Below are positions 1 to 6,625 of a stretch of DNA of 9,154 nucleotides, piece by piece. The stretch is from Alphaproteobacteria bacterium UBA6178 (GTDB taxonomy: Bacteria; Pseudomonadota; Alphaproteobacteria; Rickettsiales; UBA3002). Under the pieces are notes generated by a model. It saw only the letters and a program-made list of their open reading frames with translations. It was not told the origin of the DNA and searched no databases. The translations under genes were made by a program, and so were the position numbers. The stretch is taken from contig DITS01000024.1 in the NCBI GenBank assembly GCA_002422205.1, forward strand, positions 5,923 to 15,076, in the 5' to 3' direction. Every line of letters begins with the position of its first letter. The first letter of the stretch is position 1.

Positions 1-69
1 CGCTTGTCGGATTCGAACTGACGACCTACCGCTTACAAGGCGGTTGCTCTACCCCTGAGCTAAAGCGGC
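1..69 (-). tRNA. tRNA-Thr (anticodon UGU), 3' end cut by window edge
   Basis: Read on the minus strand, this folds as a cloverleaf: acceptor 5' strand GCCGCTT, D-arm GCTC/GAGC, anticodon stem ACCGC/GCGGT around loop CTTGTAA (33-39), and a T-arm with the TTCGAAT loop (11-17). The anticodon is TGT (bases 37-35), so it reads threonine ACA and, through wobble, other ACN codons. The 3' acceptor strand AAGCG is visible but its last two bases, the discriminator and any CCA lie outside the window. The T-stem (18-22 with 6-10) has one A-C mismatch (base 19 against base 9), while the innermost G-C pair is kept. The gene lies 45 bp downstream of the EAL gene on the same strand, with no terminator visible between them. 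Confidence 0.93.
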
Positions 70-114
70 ACGGCCCTATGTCTAGCGAAGAAGAAAGGGG
101 GCTGCAAGCATTTG

Positions 115-1470
115 TTAGTTTGTATTATACTCGCCATCATTCAGCCAGCGGCGGCGGTTTTCGGGGCGGCCCAGATAATAGCCTTGCAGATAATCAATGC
201 CCAGATCGATCAGCATTTTGGCGATTTCGCCATTCTCAACATATTCGGCAACCGATTGCAGGCCAAAGCCTTGCGTGAAGTCGAGCAGGGTTTTGACGAA
301 GAAACGGTTATCGGCGTTATCGACGAGGTCTTTGATAAAGGCGCCATCAATTTTGACGATATCGACGGAGAGGGTTTTGAGCTGACGGAATGAGGTATAG
401 CCGGAGCCAAAATCATCGAGTGCCACCTGACAACCCTGCGCCTGAATTTGGGCCACGAAATACGCAGTGCGGCGCAAATCGAGCTGCGCGGCGGTCTCGG
501 TGATTTCGACGATACAGCGCGGCGCAATTTCGGGTGTTTCACGCATCAGCTGCGCAAACTGATCGAGCCAGCGCGCATTGCGCGTGGTTAGGTTGGAGAC
601 GTTGAATGCAAGGGTAACATCGGGTGAGCGGCGCAATTCATCCACCACCATTTCAAGCACGGTCTCGTCGATCATATCGATCAGGCCCATGCGCTCGGCA
701 ATCGGAATCAGCGCACCGGCGGAACTGATTTTACCATCATCGCTGTATAGGCGTAGCAGCGCTTCATAATGCGACACGGCGCCGCTGCGCGCGTTGATAA
801 TGGGTTGATACGCCATTTTCAGCCGCTTCTCGCGCAGGGCAGTACTAAGATAATTCGCCAGCCCCATATCCTGACGATCCTGATCGGGGCGTTGGGCTTC
901 TTGTTCATACGAACGAATCGGACCGTCGGGCAGTAAATTACGCAGCGCGATAAAGGCGCGGTCCAATGCGTCGGCGGGATTATCGGCGTCGGTGGGGAAA
1001 CAAATGCGCGCCACGCTGGCAATCACATGCAGCGAGCCATAATCGGACGAGCAGCCATAATGCTGGATATGCGACAGGATACGCTGCGCCATATAATCAA
1101 TTTCATCGGCTTTGATTTGGTGCAATATCACGCCGAACTGGTCGCGCTGAATGCGCTGAATATAATCATCGGCGCCAATGATGCGGGTGATTTCGCTGGC
1201 CAGCTGATGCATCACCGTTTCGCTGATTTCATGGCCGTAGCCGCTCATAATCATCGCCAGATTATCGATCGACAAAATCAGCAATCCGCCTGCGATATCC
1301 GTGCGCTTGGCCTGCTCCATCGATCGCGACAAGACTTCGATAAAATCTTTTGGATAGCCGACATCATGCGCGAGGGCGGTGACGGAAGGCGTCGGACTTT
1401 TCGGTGAATGTGAGGCCATAGTCTGTTGAAATGGCGTGGGGATACCAATGGTTTGGCAGTGATCCCGCAT
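115..1470 (-). CDS. Soluble c-di-GMP phosphodiesterase, degenerate GGDEF + EAL
   Basis: A 451-residue protein with no membrane segment or signal peptide, so probably cytoplasmic. Residues about 40-185 match a GGDEF fold (for example LLILSIDN and GYGHEISE), but the catalytic motif reads QRDQF at 108-112, so diguanylate cyclase activity is not expected. Residues about 205-440 form an EAL domain with the catalytic and metal-binding set visible: E236 in EALLR, N290 in NVSN, E322 in EITET, D352-D353 in DDFGSG, K373 in VKID, E409 in VAEYVEN and Q429 in LQGYYLG. It should therefore hydrolyse c-di-GMP to pGpG; the degenerate GGDEF may act as a regulatory or GTP-binding module, as known for such composite proteins. 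The first 40 residues are polar and unassigned. The start at 1470 is preferred because AGGGAAG lies upstream; the internal Met18 has no ribosome site. No PAS or receiver domain supplies an obvious input, and no partner gene is adjacent. Confidence 0.9.
   Translation of the reverse strand: MRDHCQTIGIPTPFQQTMASHSPKSPTPSVTALAHDVGYPKDFIEVLSRSMEQAKRTDIAGGLLILSIDNLAMIMSGYGHEISETVMHQLASEITRIIGADDYIQRIQRDQFGVILHQIKADEIDYMAQRILSHIQHYGCSSDYGSLHVIASVARICFPTDADNPADALDRAFIALRNLLPDGPIRSYEQEAQRPDQDRQDMGLANYLSTALREKRLKMAYQPIINARSGAVSHYEALLRLYSDDGKISSAGALIPIAERMGLIDMIDETVLEMVVDELRRSPDVTLAFNVSNLTTRNARWLDQFAQLMRETPEIAPRCIVEITETAAQLDLRRTAYFVAQIQAQGCQVALDDFGSGYTSFRQLKTLSVDIVKIDGAFIKDLVDNADNRFFVKTLLDFTQGFGLQSVAEYVENGEIAKMLIDLGIDYLQGYYLGRPENRRRWLNDGEYNTN
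124..129 (-). promoter_or_regulatory. possible -10 box for tRNA-Thr
   Basis: A perfect TATAAT lies on the minus strand inside the last codons of the EAL gene. It would start transcription near base 117 and give a leader of about 48 nt before the tRNA. No good -35 hexamer sits 16-18 bp upstream (the sequence there is GC-rich), so this may be chance or a promoter depending on an activator. Readthrough from the EAL gene is the alternative. Confidence 0.25.
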
Positions 1471-1548
1471 GTGCCGCTTCCCTATTATTGTTAAACATGT
1501 TGTAATCGGCAGTCTGGCTACCTTAGGCTTAGTATGGCGCGAAATGGT

Positions 1549-1602
1549 AAAAAAACCCTAAAGAAATCTAAAATTTTGATAGAATTGTTTGTATCAGGGT
1601 TT
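1549..1602 (-). terminator. possible terminator of ubiA, long loop
   Basis: On the minus strand a perfect 7-bp inverted repeat (AAACCCT at 1602-1596, AGGGTTT at 1559-1553) brackets the ubiA stop codon, and the T run continues to seven Ts (1555-1549). The stem-then-U-tract order is right for a Rho-independent terminator. The 36-nt AT-rich loop is much longer than usual and the stem has only three G-C pairs, so efficiency is doubtful. Confidence 0.3.
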
Positions 1603-2476
1603 CACCCACGATCGCGAGGTAAATCAACAATCCCGTCCAGAAATTAGCCTTAAACCGCGCCATGCATTGTGCGGGCTGCATAAAATCGACGCTGCGCACC
1701 TGCCAAGCAAGATGCAGCGCCACCGGTATCAGCCCGATATAATAGCTGGGGCGAATCGCGGTGGCCCAGCCCGCTGCGATTAAAAATACCAGCATCAGCG
1801 CGTAAAACGCACCGATCATTTGCCGGTTGTAGCGCCCGAAACGCAGTGCAGTCGACTTCACGCCGACGCGTCGATCATCCTGCACATCCTGATGCGCGTA
1901 GATGGTGTCATAGCCCATCGTCCAGCAAAATCCTGCTCCGTAGAGCAGCCATGCGGGTAGGGCGGGGAAGCCATCGAGTGCCACCCATGCCAGTAGCGCG
2001 CCGAAATTAAAAGTGAGGCCCAGAAAGGCCTGCGGCCAATAGGTGATGCGCTTCATGAAAGGATAGGCGGCCACCAGCAGCAGCGAACCCGCCGCCCATA
2101 GCATCAGCGCCGGATGCAGCTGCAAAGCGATAATCAGCGCCAGTGGCAGTAACGCACCCAGCAATGCCAGCGCGTCATAGGGCGCGAGCGCGCCGCTTGC
2201 CAGCGGGCGATGACGGGTGCGCGCCACTTGCGCGTCATAGCGGCGGTCAGCCAGATCATTGATCACGCAACCGGCGCTGCGCATGATAAAGGCCCCCAGC
2301 GCGAACAGTAGCAGCAAATCTTGCGGTGGGTAGCCATGAAATGCCAGCCCCAGCGACCACCAGCAGGGCCACAGCAATAGCCAGGTGCCGGTGGGCTTAT
2401 CAAGCCGCATCAGCTGCGCCAGCAACCGCGCGCGTGTGGCGATATGGCGCTTGAATGTGGGGTGTGATTCTGTCAT
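1568..2476 (-). CDS. ubiA: 4-hydroxybenzoate polyprenyltransferase UbiA
   Basis: A 302-residue integral inner-membrane protein, close to the family's usual length of about 290. It joins a polyprenyl diphosphate to 4-hydroxybenzoate, the membrane step of ubiquinone synthesis. The two Mg-diphosphate binding motifs are present: N73-D74-L-A-D77-R-R-Y-D81 followed by RTRHRPLASG (86-95), and a second site YDTIYAHQDVQDD (189-201). The N-terminal RLDKPTGTWLLLWPCWW (24-40) is the usual UbiA signature, and about eight hydrophobic helices follow. It runs divergently from rsmE with start codons 26 bp apart. The start at 2476 gives the expected N-terminus but has no strong Shine-Dalgarno sequence, which fits a very short or absent leader. 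Membership of the UbiA superfamily is certain; the choice of 4-hydroxybenzoate over a related aromatic substrate rests on the motifs and length. Confidence 0.95.
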   Translation of the reverse strand: MTESHPTFKRHIATRARLLAQLMRLDKPTGTWLLLWPCWWSLGLAFHGYPPQDLLLLFALGAFIMRSAGCVINDLADRRYDAQVARTRHRPLASGALAPYDALALLGALLPLALIIALQLHPALMLWAAGSLLLVAAYPFMKRITYWPQAFLGLTFNFGALLAWVALDGFPALPAWLLYGAGFCWTMGYDTIYAHQDVQDDRRVGVKSTALRFGRYNRQMIGAFYALMLVFLIAAGWATAIRPSYYIGLIPVALHLAWQVRSVDFMQPAQCMARFKANFWTGLLIYLAIVGETLIQTILSKF

Positions 2477-2484
2477 GGCTAGTC

Positions 2485-2490
2485 ATTATA
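2485..2490 (-). promoter_or_regulatory. possible -10 box of ubiA, near-leaderless
   Basis: A perfect TATAAT on the minus strand ends 8 nt before the ubiA ATG. A start site 6-8 nt downstream would put the 5' end almost at the start codon, consistent with the missing ribosome site. The -35 position (about 2508-2513) reads TAGGAA, a poor match, so this is a candidate only. Confidence 0.25.
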
Positions 2491-2493
2491 GAT

Positions 2494-2497
2494 GGAG
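2494..2497 (+). promoter_or_regulatory. ribosome binding site that fixes the rsmE start
   Basis: GGAG lies 5 nt before the ATG at 2503. The adjacent in-frame ATG at 2500 would leave only 2 nt, and a further in-frame ATG at 2455 has no such site and would overlap the ubiA coding region, so 2503 is chosen. Confidence 0.6.
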
Positions 2498-2502
2498 TGA
2501 TG

Positions 2503-3276
2503 ATGTCTTCCTACCCCAAAACCCGCCTGTTTGTCGAGGATACGCTGCGCATGGGCGACCAGCTGACGATCGACGGCGATCAGGCGCATTATTTATTGCG
2601 GGTGATGCGCGCAAGTGAAGGGGATGTGGTGGCGCTGTTCAATGGCCGCGACGGCGAATGGGCGGCACGCATTACCGCGCTGGCAAAAAAGACTGTAACG
2701 CTCGAAGTCACACAGCAATTGCGGGATTATCTACCGCCGCCCGATGGCTGGCTATGTTTCGCACCGATCAAATTTGGCCGGATTGATTATTTGGTGCAAA
2801 AAGCCACCGAGCTGGGCGCGGCGGTGCTGCAACCGGTAATGACCCAATACACCCAGGCCGAACGCATCAATGAAAAGCGCCTGCTGGGTAATGCGATTGA
2901 GGCGGCGCAGCAATGCGAGCGGGTGGAAGTGCCGCAGCTGCGCCCCGCTCAAAAGCTGGTGCAACTAATTGCGCAGTGGCCCGCTGACCGGCTGTTGATC
3001 TATGCCGATGAGAGCGGAGACGGGGTGAGCCCGCAAGACTGGCTGCCTACGCAAAATCCCGATAAATGGGCGATACTGATTGGCCCTGAGGGCGGATTTT
3101 CGCCGCAGGAACGCAGCCTGCTCACCAAAATGCCCAACGCGCAGGCCATCAGCCTCGGCCCGCGCATTTTGCGTGCCGACACGGCGGCAATCAGCCTGTT
3201 GAGTCTGGTGCAATGTTTCTTTGGTGACTGGCATATTGCACCGCGCTGGCAAACGCCCTACATTGAAGGCAGTTAA
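2503..3276 (+). CDS. rsmE: 16S rRNA m3U1498 methyltransferase RsmE
   Basis: A 257-residue SAM-dependent methyltransferase of the SPOUT (trefoil-knot) class that methylates N3 of U1498 in 16S rRNA. An N-terminal PUA-like RNA-binding part (about 1-75, with DQAHYLLRVMR) precedes the knotted domain. Family motifs, numbered from this start: KFGRIDYLVQKATELG (90-105), EAAQQCERVEVP (133-144), LIGPEGGFSPQE (192-203), and LGPRILRADTA (218-228), where the usual Glu of the RxETA motif is Asp. Length is slightly above the roughly 243 residues of the E. coli protein. A longer reading frame opens at 2455, but its extra 16 residues overlap the ubiA start and lack a ribosome site. The gene is 18 bp from gshA and probably leads that operon. 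Its promoter must overlap the 5' part of ubiA, because only 26 bp separate the two start codons. Confidence 0.95.
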   Translation: MSSYPKTRLFVEDTLRMGDQLTIDGDQAHYLLRVMRASEGDVVALFNGRDGEWAARITALAKKTVTLEVTQQLRDYLPPPDGWLCFAPIKFGRIDYLVQKATELGAAVLQPVMTQYTQAERINEKRLLGNAIEAAQQCERVEVPQLRPAQKLVQLIAQWPADRLLIYADESGDGVSPQDWLPTQNPDKWAILIGPEGGFSPQERSLLTKMPNAQAISLGPRILRADTAAISLLSLVQCFFGDWHIAPRWQTPYIEGS

Positions 3277-3294
3277 GCGCGACAAGGAGACCAC

Positions 3295-4542
3295 ATGTCA
3301 GCCGTTATTGAATTGCTCGTATCACGGCTGCAACAGCAGCGTCTGCCTATCGCCGATTGGTTCGCGCGTGAATATGCCAAAACCCCGCCTTGTTTTTACA
3401 GCTCGGTTGATCTGCGCCATTCGGGCTTTAAGCTGGTGCCGGTGGATACGAATTTATTTCCCGCCGGATTTAATAACCTGTCGAAAGCGGCGCGCGCACG
3501 GGCGGTGTCGCAGGTGAAAGATTTTATCAGCCATGCCAGCCGTCCGATTCATTCGGCGCTGTTGCTGCCCGAAAATCATACGCGCAATATCGGCTATCTG
3601 GATAATCTGAACGCGCTGAGCGGTATTTTGCGCGCAGCGGGGCTGGAGGTGCAAATTGGTAGCCTCGCGGCGGAAAGCGGCCAGCCGCTGCTGCTCGAAG
3701 GTTCCGACGGCGTCTCAATGACGCAATATCCGTTGCGGCGCGAAGGCACCAAACTGATGACCGATGATGGCTTCACCCCCGATATGATTGTGGTGAATAA
3801 TGACATGACCGCAGGCAGCCCACAGATTTTGCGCGGCGTGACGCAGCTGATTGCGCCGCAAACGGGACAAGGCTGGTACCGGCGTAAAAAATCCATCCAT
3901 TTCGATGCCTATGAACAGGTGGTGCATCATTTCGCGCAGGCGTTTGATCTTGATCCGTGGATGCTGAGCGCGCATTTCCATAAATGCGGGCTGATCGATT
4001 TTCATCAGCGTAAAGGCATTGAATGCGTGGCACTCGGTGTCGAAAAAGTGTTGAGCAAAGTGCGCGCCAAATACGCCGAATATGACATTAAAGACGAACC
4101 TTACGTGTTTATCAAAGCCGATAGCGGCACCTATGGCATGGGCATTATGACCGTGCGCTCTGGCGACGAAATATATGAGATGAACAAAAAGAACCGCAAT
4201 AAAATGAATGTGATTAAAGAAGGCGTGCAAAGCACCGAGGTGATCATCCAGGAAGGCGTGCCGACCATTGACCGCGTCGGCGATGCGATTGCCGAGCCGA
4301 TGATTTATCTGATGAATGGCCACGCCGTAGGTGGTGCGTTTCGTGTCAATGCCGAGCGTGACCAATATGGCAATCTGAATGCGAAAGGCATGCATTTTGC
4401 GGGCATGTGCGATGAGGCCGAAGCGGGTGCCAATGCGTTTCATGCGGTGAAAGATTGCGATTTTACCGTCTATGGCTTGGTGTCGCGTTTGGCGACCCTT
4501 GCCGCCAGCCGAGAGGAATATGGCGAAGGGTATAGCATTTGA
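3295..4542 (+). CDS. gshA: Glutamate-cysteine ligase, Acidithiobacillus-type GshA family
   Basis: A 415-residue cytoplasmic enzyme for ATP-dependent joining of L-glutamate and L-cysteine, the first step of glutathione synthesis. It matches, from memory, the uncommon GshA family (Pfam GshA; TIGRFAM gshA_ferroox), not the E. coli GshA or plant-like GCS2 ligases. Visible landmarks: VPVDTNLFPAGFNNL (48-62), the stretch EPYVFIKADSGTYGMGI (268-284), which looks like an ATP-grasp nucleotide loop with K274, EVIIQEGV (315-322), and GGAFRVNAERD (346-356). The start is supported by AAGGAG five bases upstream (3284-3289). It lies 18 bp after rsmE, so is probably co-transcribed and possibly translationally linked. 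Glutathione synthase (gshB) is not in the window. The C-terminus SREEYGEGYSI appears complete. Family assignment is strong; enzymatic activity is inferred from the family. Confidence 0.9.
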   Translation: MSAVIELLVSRLQQQRLPIADWFAREYAKTPPCFYSSVDLRHSGFKLVPVDTNLFPAGFNNLSKAARARAVSQVKDFISHASRPIHSALLLPENHTRNIGYLDNLNALSGILRAAGLEVQIGSLAAESGQPLLLEGSDGVSMTQYPLRREGTKLMTDDGFTPDMIVVNNDMTAGSPQILRGVTQLIAPQTGQGWYRRKKSIHFDAYEQVVHHFAQAFDLDPWMLSAHFHKCGLIDFHQRKGIECVALGVEKVLSKVRAKYAEYDIKDEPYVFIKADSGTYGMGIMTVRSGDEIYEMNKKNRNKMNVIKEGVQSTEVIIQEGVPTIDRVGDAIAEPMIYLMNGHAVGGAFRVNAERDQYGNLNAKGMHFAGMCDEAEAGANAFHAVKDCDFTVYGLVSRLATLAASREEYGEGYSI

Positions 4543-4571
4543 GCGATGGGAAAGCGGGAATAAAAGAATAA

Positions 4572-4675
4572 CGTCATCCTGTGGCTTGCGAAGCAAGAGC
4601 GCAGGATCTCATGAGGTGGCGTGAAATGGCACAAGATACTGCGCTGACGCTCCGCGTCCCGCAGCATGACGAATA
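4572..4675. repeat. double-hairpin dispersed repeat, copy 1
   Basis: An element bounded by GTCAT (4573-4577) and ATGAC (4666-4670). It contains two hairpins. The first spans 4576-4607: outer stem ATCCTG/CAGGAT extended by a G-U and a G-C pair, inner stem CTTGC-GAA-GCAAG. The second spans 4639-4664: CTGCG/CGCAG enclosing GACGC-TCC-GCGTC. The linker contains ATCTCATG and GGCGTGA. A related element lies at 9058-9132, so this is a repeat family rather than a lone terminator. It sits between the convergent genes gshA and the histidine kinase. Its structure could stop or stabilise transcripts from either side, but there is no U-tract for classical termination. Confidence 0.8.
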
Positions 4676-4770
4676 ATAAGAACCGAGGACAGAAGTCCGA
4701 GGCTTTAGTGCGCGAAGCGCTTAGGCTCATTGCGGAGGCCAGTAGGCCGTAGCAGGAGCAAACGCAAAAA
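4676..4770. repeat. palindrome-rich tail of repeat copy 1
   Basis: Between the double hairpin and the kinase stop codon the sequence is non-coding and carries three small stems: GGAC-AGAA-GTCC (4687-4698), GCGC-GAA-GCGC (4710-4720) and GGCC-AGTA-GGCC (4737-4748). CGAGG is repeated at 4684-4688 and 4698-4702. The opening AGAAC-C-GAGGA resembles AGAACGAGGA just after repeat copy 2, so the tail is likely part of the same repeat unit. No gene is seen here. Confidence 0.5.
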
Positions 4771-6465
4771 CTACACCACACGCTCGGGCGGGAAGATCAC
4801 CGTGACGGTGGTGCCGGTGCCCACTTTACTGTTAAGCGTGAGGCGGCCACCATGCAGCTCGGCGAACATTTTGCATAAAGGCAGGCCAAGGCCCGTGCCT
4901 TCATGGCTTTGATTGCGATGCACCTGACCAAAGACCGACAAGGCTTTTTGAATCTCAGACTCGGGAATACCAATGCCGCTATCGGTGACGGACATATACA
5001 CCCCGCCCGCGCGGTCGCGCCGTGAGGACAGGCTGATCTCGCCTTTCTCGGGTGTGAATTTGATCGCGTTGGAGAGCAGATTGAGCAAAATCTGACGAAT
5101 CTTGCGTTTGTCGCCGCGTATGTGGAAGGCCTCGCCCTCTTTGAGGGCCAGATGGATTTGCTTGCTGCGCGCTTTTTCATGAATGATGCGGATACATTCA
5201 TCCATGATTTCATTGAGGTCTACTTCTTCCTCATTAAGCTCGAGTTTACCGGCTTCGCCTTTGGAGAATTCGAGAATATCGCTGATAAGCTGAAGCAGAT
5301 GACTGCCGCATAAATTAATGTCATGGATGCGCTCCTTTTGTTTGTCGTTGAGCTCGCCGAAATACCCGGCATTGATCATTTCGGAAAAGCCGATAATCGC
5401 ATTCAGCGGCGTGCGTAATTCATGGCTCATATTAGCCAGAAATTCGGACTTAGCTTGCGATGCTAAAATCGCCGAGGCTTCGGATTCTTCGACGCGCACA
5501 ATCTGCTTGGCCATGGTGAGCGCGAAGAAAGACAACACCGAGCCAAAAATAGTGAAGATGGCAAGGAAGCTGACATCTTTGATGCGTGCGTCGCGCCATT
5601 GATTGAGAAAGTCACTTTCCTCGATCACCACCGCCAGAAACATTGGCAGATTCTTGAGTTCGCGATAGGAAAACACGGCAATCACATCGTCGATTTTGTG
5701 GGTATCGCTGATGACCTGATCGCGCTCGGGATGGCGCTGGCTGTGCTCGCGTACTGTATTGAGGATATCCGATTTGCGGCGCATCATGGTGCTGGCACCT
5801 GAGAATAGCGTGTTGCCATTATTGGTGAACAGCGACACCATGCGATGCTGCCCGAAATCAACTGAGCGGAAAAAAGTGATAAAGAATTGCGGGTCTATCG
5901 CGGCAATGACGATACCGCCGAAACTACCATCCAGCTCGGTGACGCTGCGTGCCACTAAAATCAGATCATTCGAATCATTCTGGCGCGTGATGGCAAAGCC
6001 GGTGCCGCCTTCATCGTCTTTGAGCGCATTGAAAATCGGATGATCGGCGAAGGATTGATTATACACCACCTGATCCTGATAGCCGCGTTTGAAGGCGGCA
6101 AGGCGGATATCGCCGTCTTTGCCGACAATCATGATCGAGGCGATCTGCGGGGTTTCATCGACCCACAGCCGCAGATTATGCTCGATATCTTCCATCAGAT
6201 TATGGCCGAACATGCGGTTGAAATATTGCCGCTCGACCACGCGCCTTAAGGTTAGATCGACCGCGAGGAAGGTGAGCTCGGCCTGATCGGCCATGATATT
6301 GGTGAGGCGCTCGGCATTTTTGCGCCCGTCATCAATTGCTTTCTCATAGGCTTTGGACGCCTGATACACCACAAAGACGCAAAACAGCAGCATGATCAGC
6401 GAGCTGAAGGCAATCAGCGTCCTGACTTTCGGCGGCTTATTCTTGCGTTTTTCGGCCTGCGCCAT
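4771..6465 (-). CDS. Membrane sensor histidine kinase, periplasmic Cache-like sensor
   Basis: A 564-residue kinase in the inner membrane. TM1 (about 17-35) and TM2 (about 298-318) flank a periplasmic region of roughly 260 residues that looks like a Cache/PDC ligand sensor (for example IASIMIVGKDGDIRLAAF at 108-125 and SVTELDGSFGGIVIAAIDP at 174-192). The kinase core follows directly: H-box SHELRTP with phosphoacceptor H348, N-box NLLSNAIKFTP (N466), G1 DSGIGI (495-500) and G2 GTGLGL (523-528), ending soon after at VIFPPERVV. There is no cytoplasmic PAS, HAMP or receiver domain. The phosphoacceptor helices (NAIIGFSEMINAGYFGELND, then LLQLISDILEFSKGEAGKL) resemble the PleC/DivJ-like group of alphaproteobacteria; this is an inference. 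No response regulator lies in the window, so the partner is encoded elsewhere. AAAGGA lies about 11 nt before the start codon. It is transcribed divergently from comM and converges on gshA. Confidence 0.93.
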   Translation of the reverse strand: MAQAEKRKNKPPKVRTLIAFSSLIMLLFCVFVVYQASKAYEKAIDDGRKNAERLTNIMADQAELTFLAVDLTLRRVVERQYFNRMFGHNLMEDIEHNLRLWVDETPQIASIMIVGKDGDIRLAAFKRGYQDQVVYNQSFADHPIFNALKDDEGGTGFAITRQNDSNDLILVARSVTELDGSFGGIVIAAIDPQFFITFFRSVDFGQHRMVSLFTNNGNTLFSGASTMMRRKSDILNTVREHSQRHPERDQVISDTHKIDDVIAVFSYRELKNLPMFLAVVIEESDFLNQWRDARIKDVSFLAIFTIFGSVLSFFALTMAKQIVRVEESEASAILASQAKSEFLANMSHELRTPLNAIIGFSEMINAGYFGELNDKQKERIHDINLCGSHLLQLISDILEFSKGEAGKLELNEEEVDLNEIMDECIRIIHEKARSKQIHLALKEGEAFHIRGDKRKIRQILLNLLSNAIKFTPEKGEISLSSRRDRAGGVYMSVTDSGIGIPESEIQKALSVFGQVHRNQSHEGTGLGLPLCKMFAELHGGRLTLNSKVGTGTTVTVIFPPERVV

Positions 6466-6542
6466 AGCGTTTTTTATCCTTTAATGCCATTGCCGGACAA
6501 CACAAACCCTTTGCCCAGACTGACACATCCTGTCGTAATAAG

Positions 6543-6591
6543 GTTAAATTAACGCTAATAAATCCTTATAATTTCCTTTATTTCATGAAAT
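6543..6591 (+). promoter_or_regulatory. candidate comM promoter with palindromes and CtrA-like site
   Basis: TATAAT at 6567-6572 is a perfect -10 box. Seventeen bases upstream, 6544-6549 reads TTAAAT (3 of 6 to the -35 consensus). Transcription would start near 6579 and give a leader of about 58 nt to the ATG at 6637. The -35 region lies inside the perfect palindrome GTTAA-A-TTAAC (6543-6553), and the predicted start site abuts the perfect palindrome ATTTCATGAAAT (6580-6591). TTAA-N7-CTAA (6544-6558) matches the CtrA consensus TTAA-N7-TTAA with one mismatch. The region also lies upstream of the divergent kinase, so any regulator here could control both genes. Confidence 0.4.
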
Positions 6592-6625
6592 TTTTAGCCG
6601 ATGATTCTGGTTGTACAGGGCAAGT

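Noticed and set aside
1491..1505. AACATGTT palindrome upstream of the EAL gene as an operator
   Set aside because: Only 8 bp are perfectly symmetric, with mismatches just outside, so chance occurrence is likely.
2455..2502. N-terminal extension of RsmE from the upstream ATG
   Set aside because: The extra 16 residues are antisense to the ubiA start and have no ribosome site; GGAG supports 2503.
3715..4596. Long 293-codon minus-strand reading frame opposite gshA
   Set aside because: It is antisense to the well-supported gshA. Its His/Ile-rich composition is what the complementary frame of this codon usage produces, and it has no recognisable domain.
4572..4675. CRISPR-like or classical terminator reading of the hairpin element
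   Set aside because: There are no regularly spaced identical repeats with unique spacers, and no U-tract after either hairpin; a dispersed structured repeat fits better.
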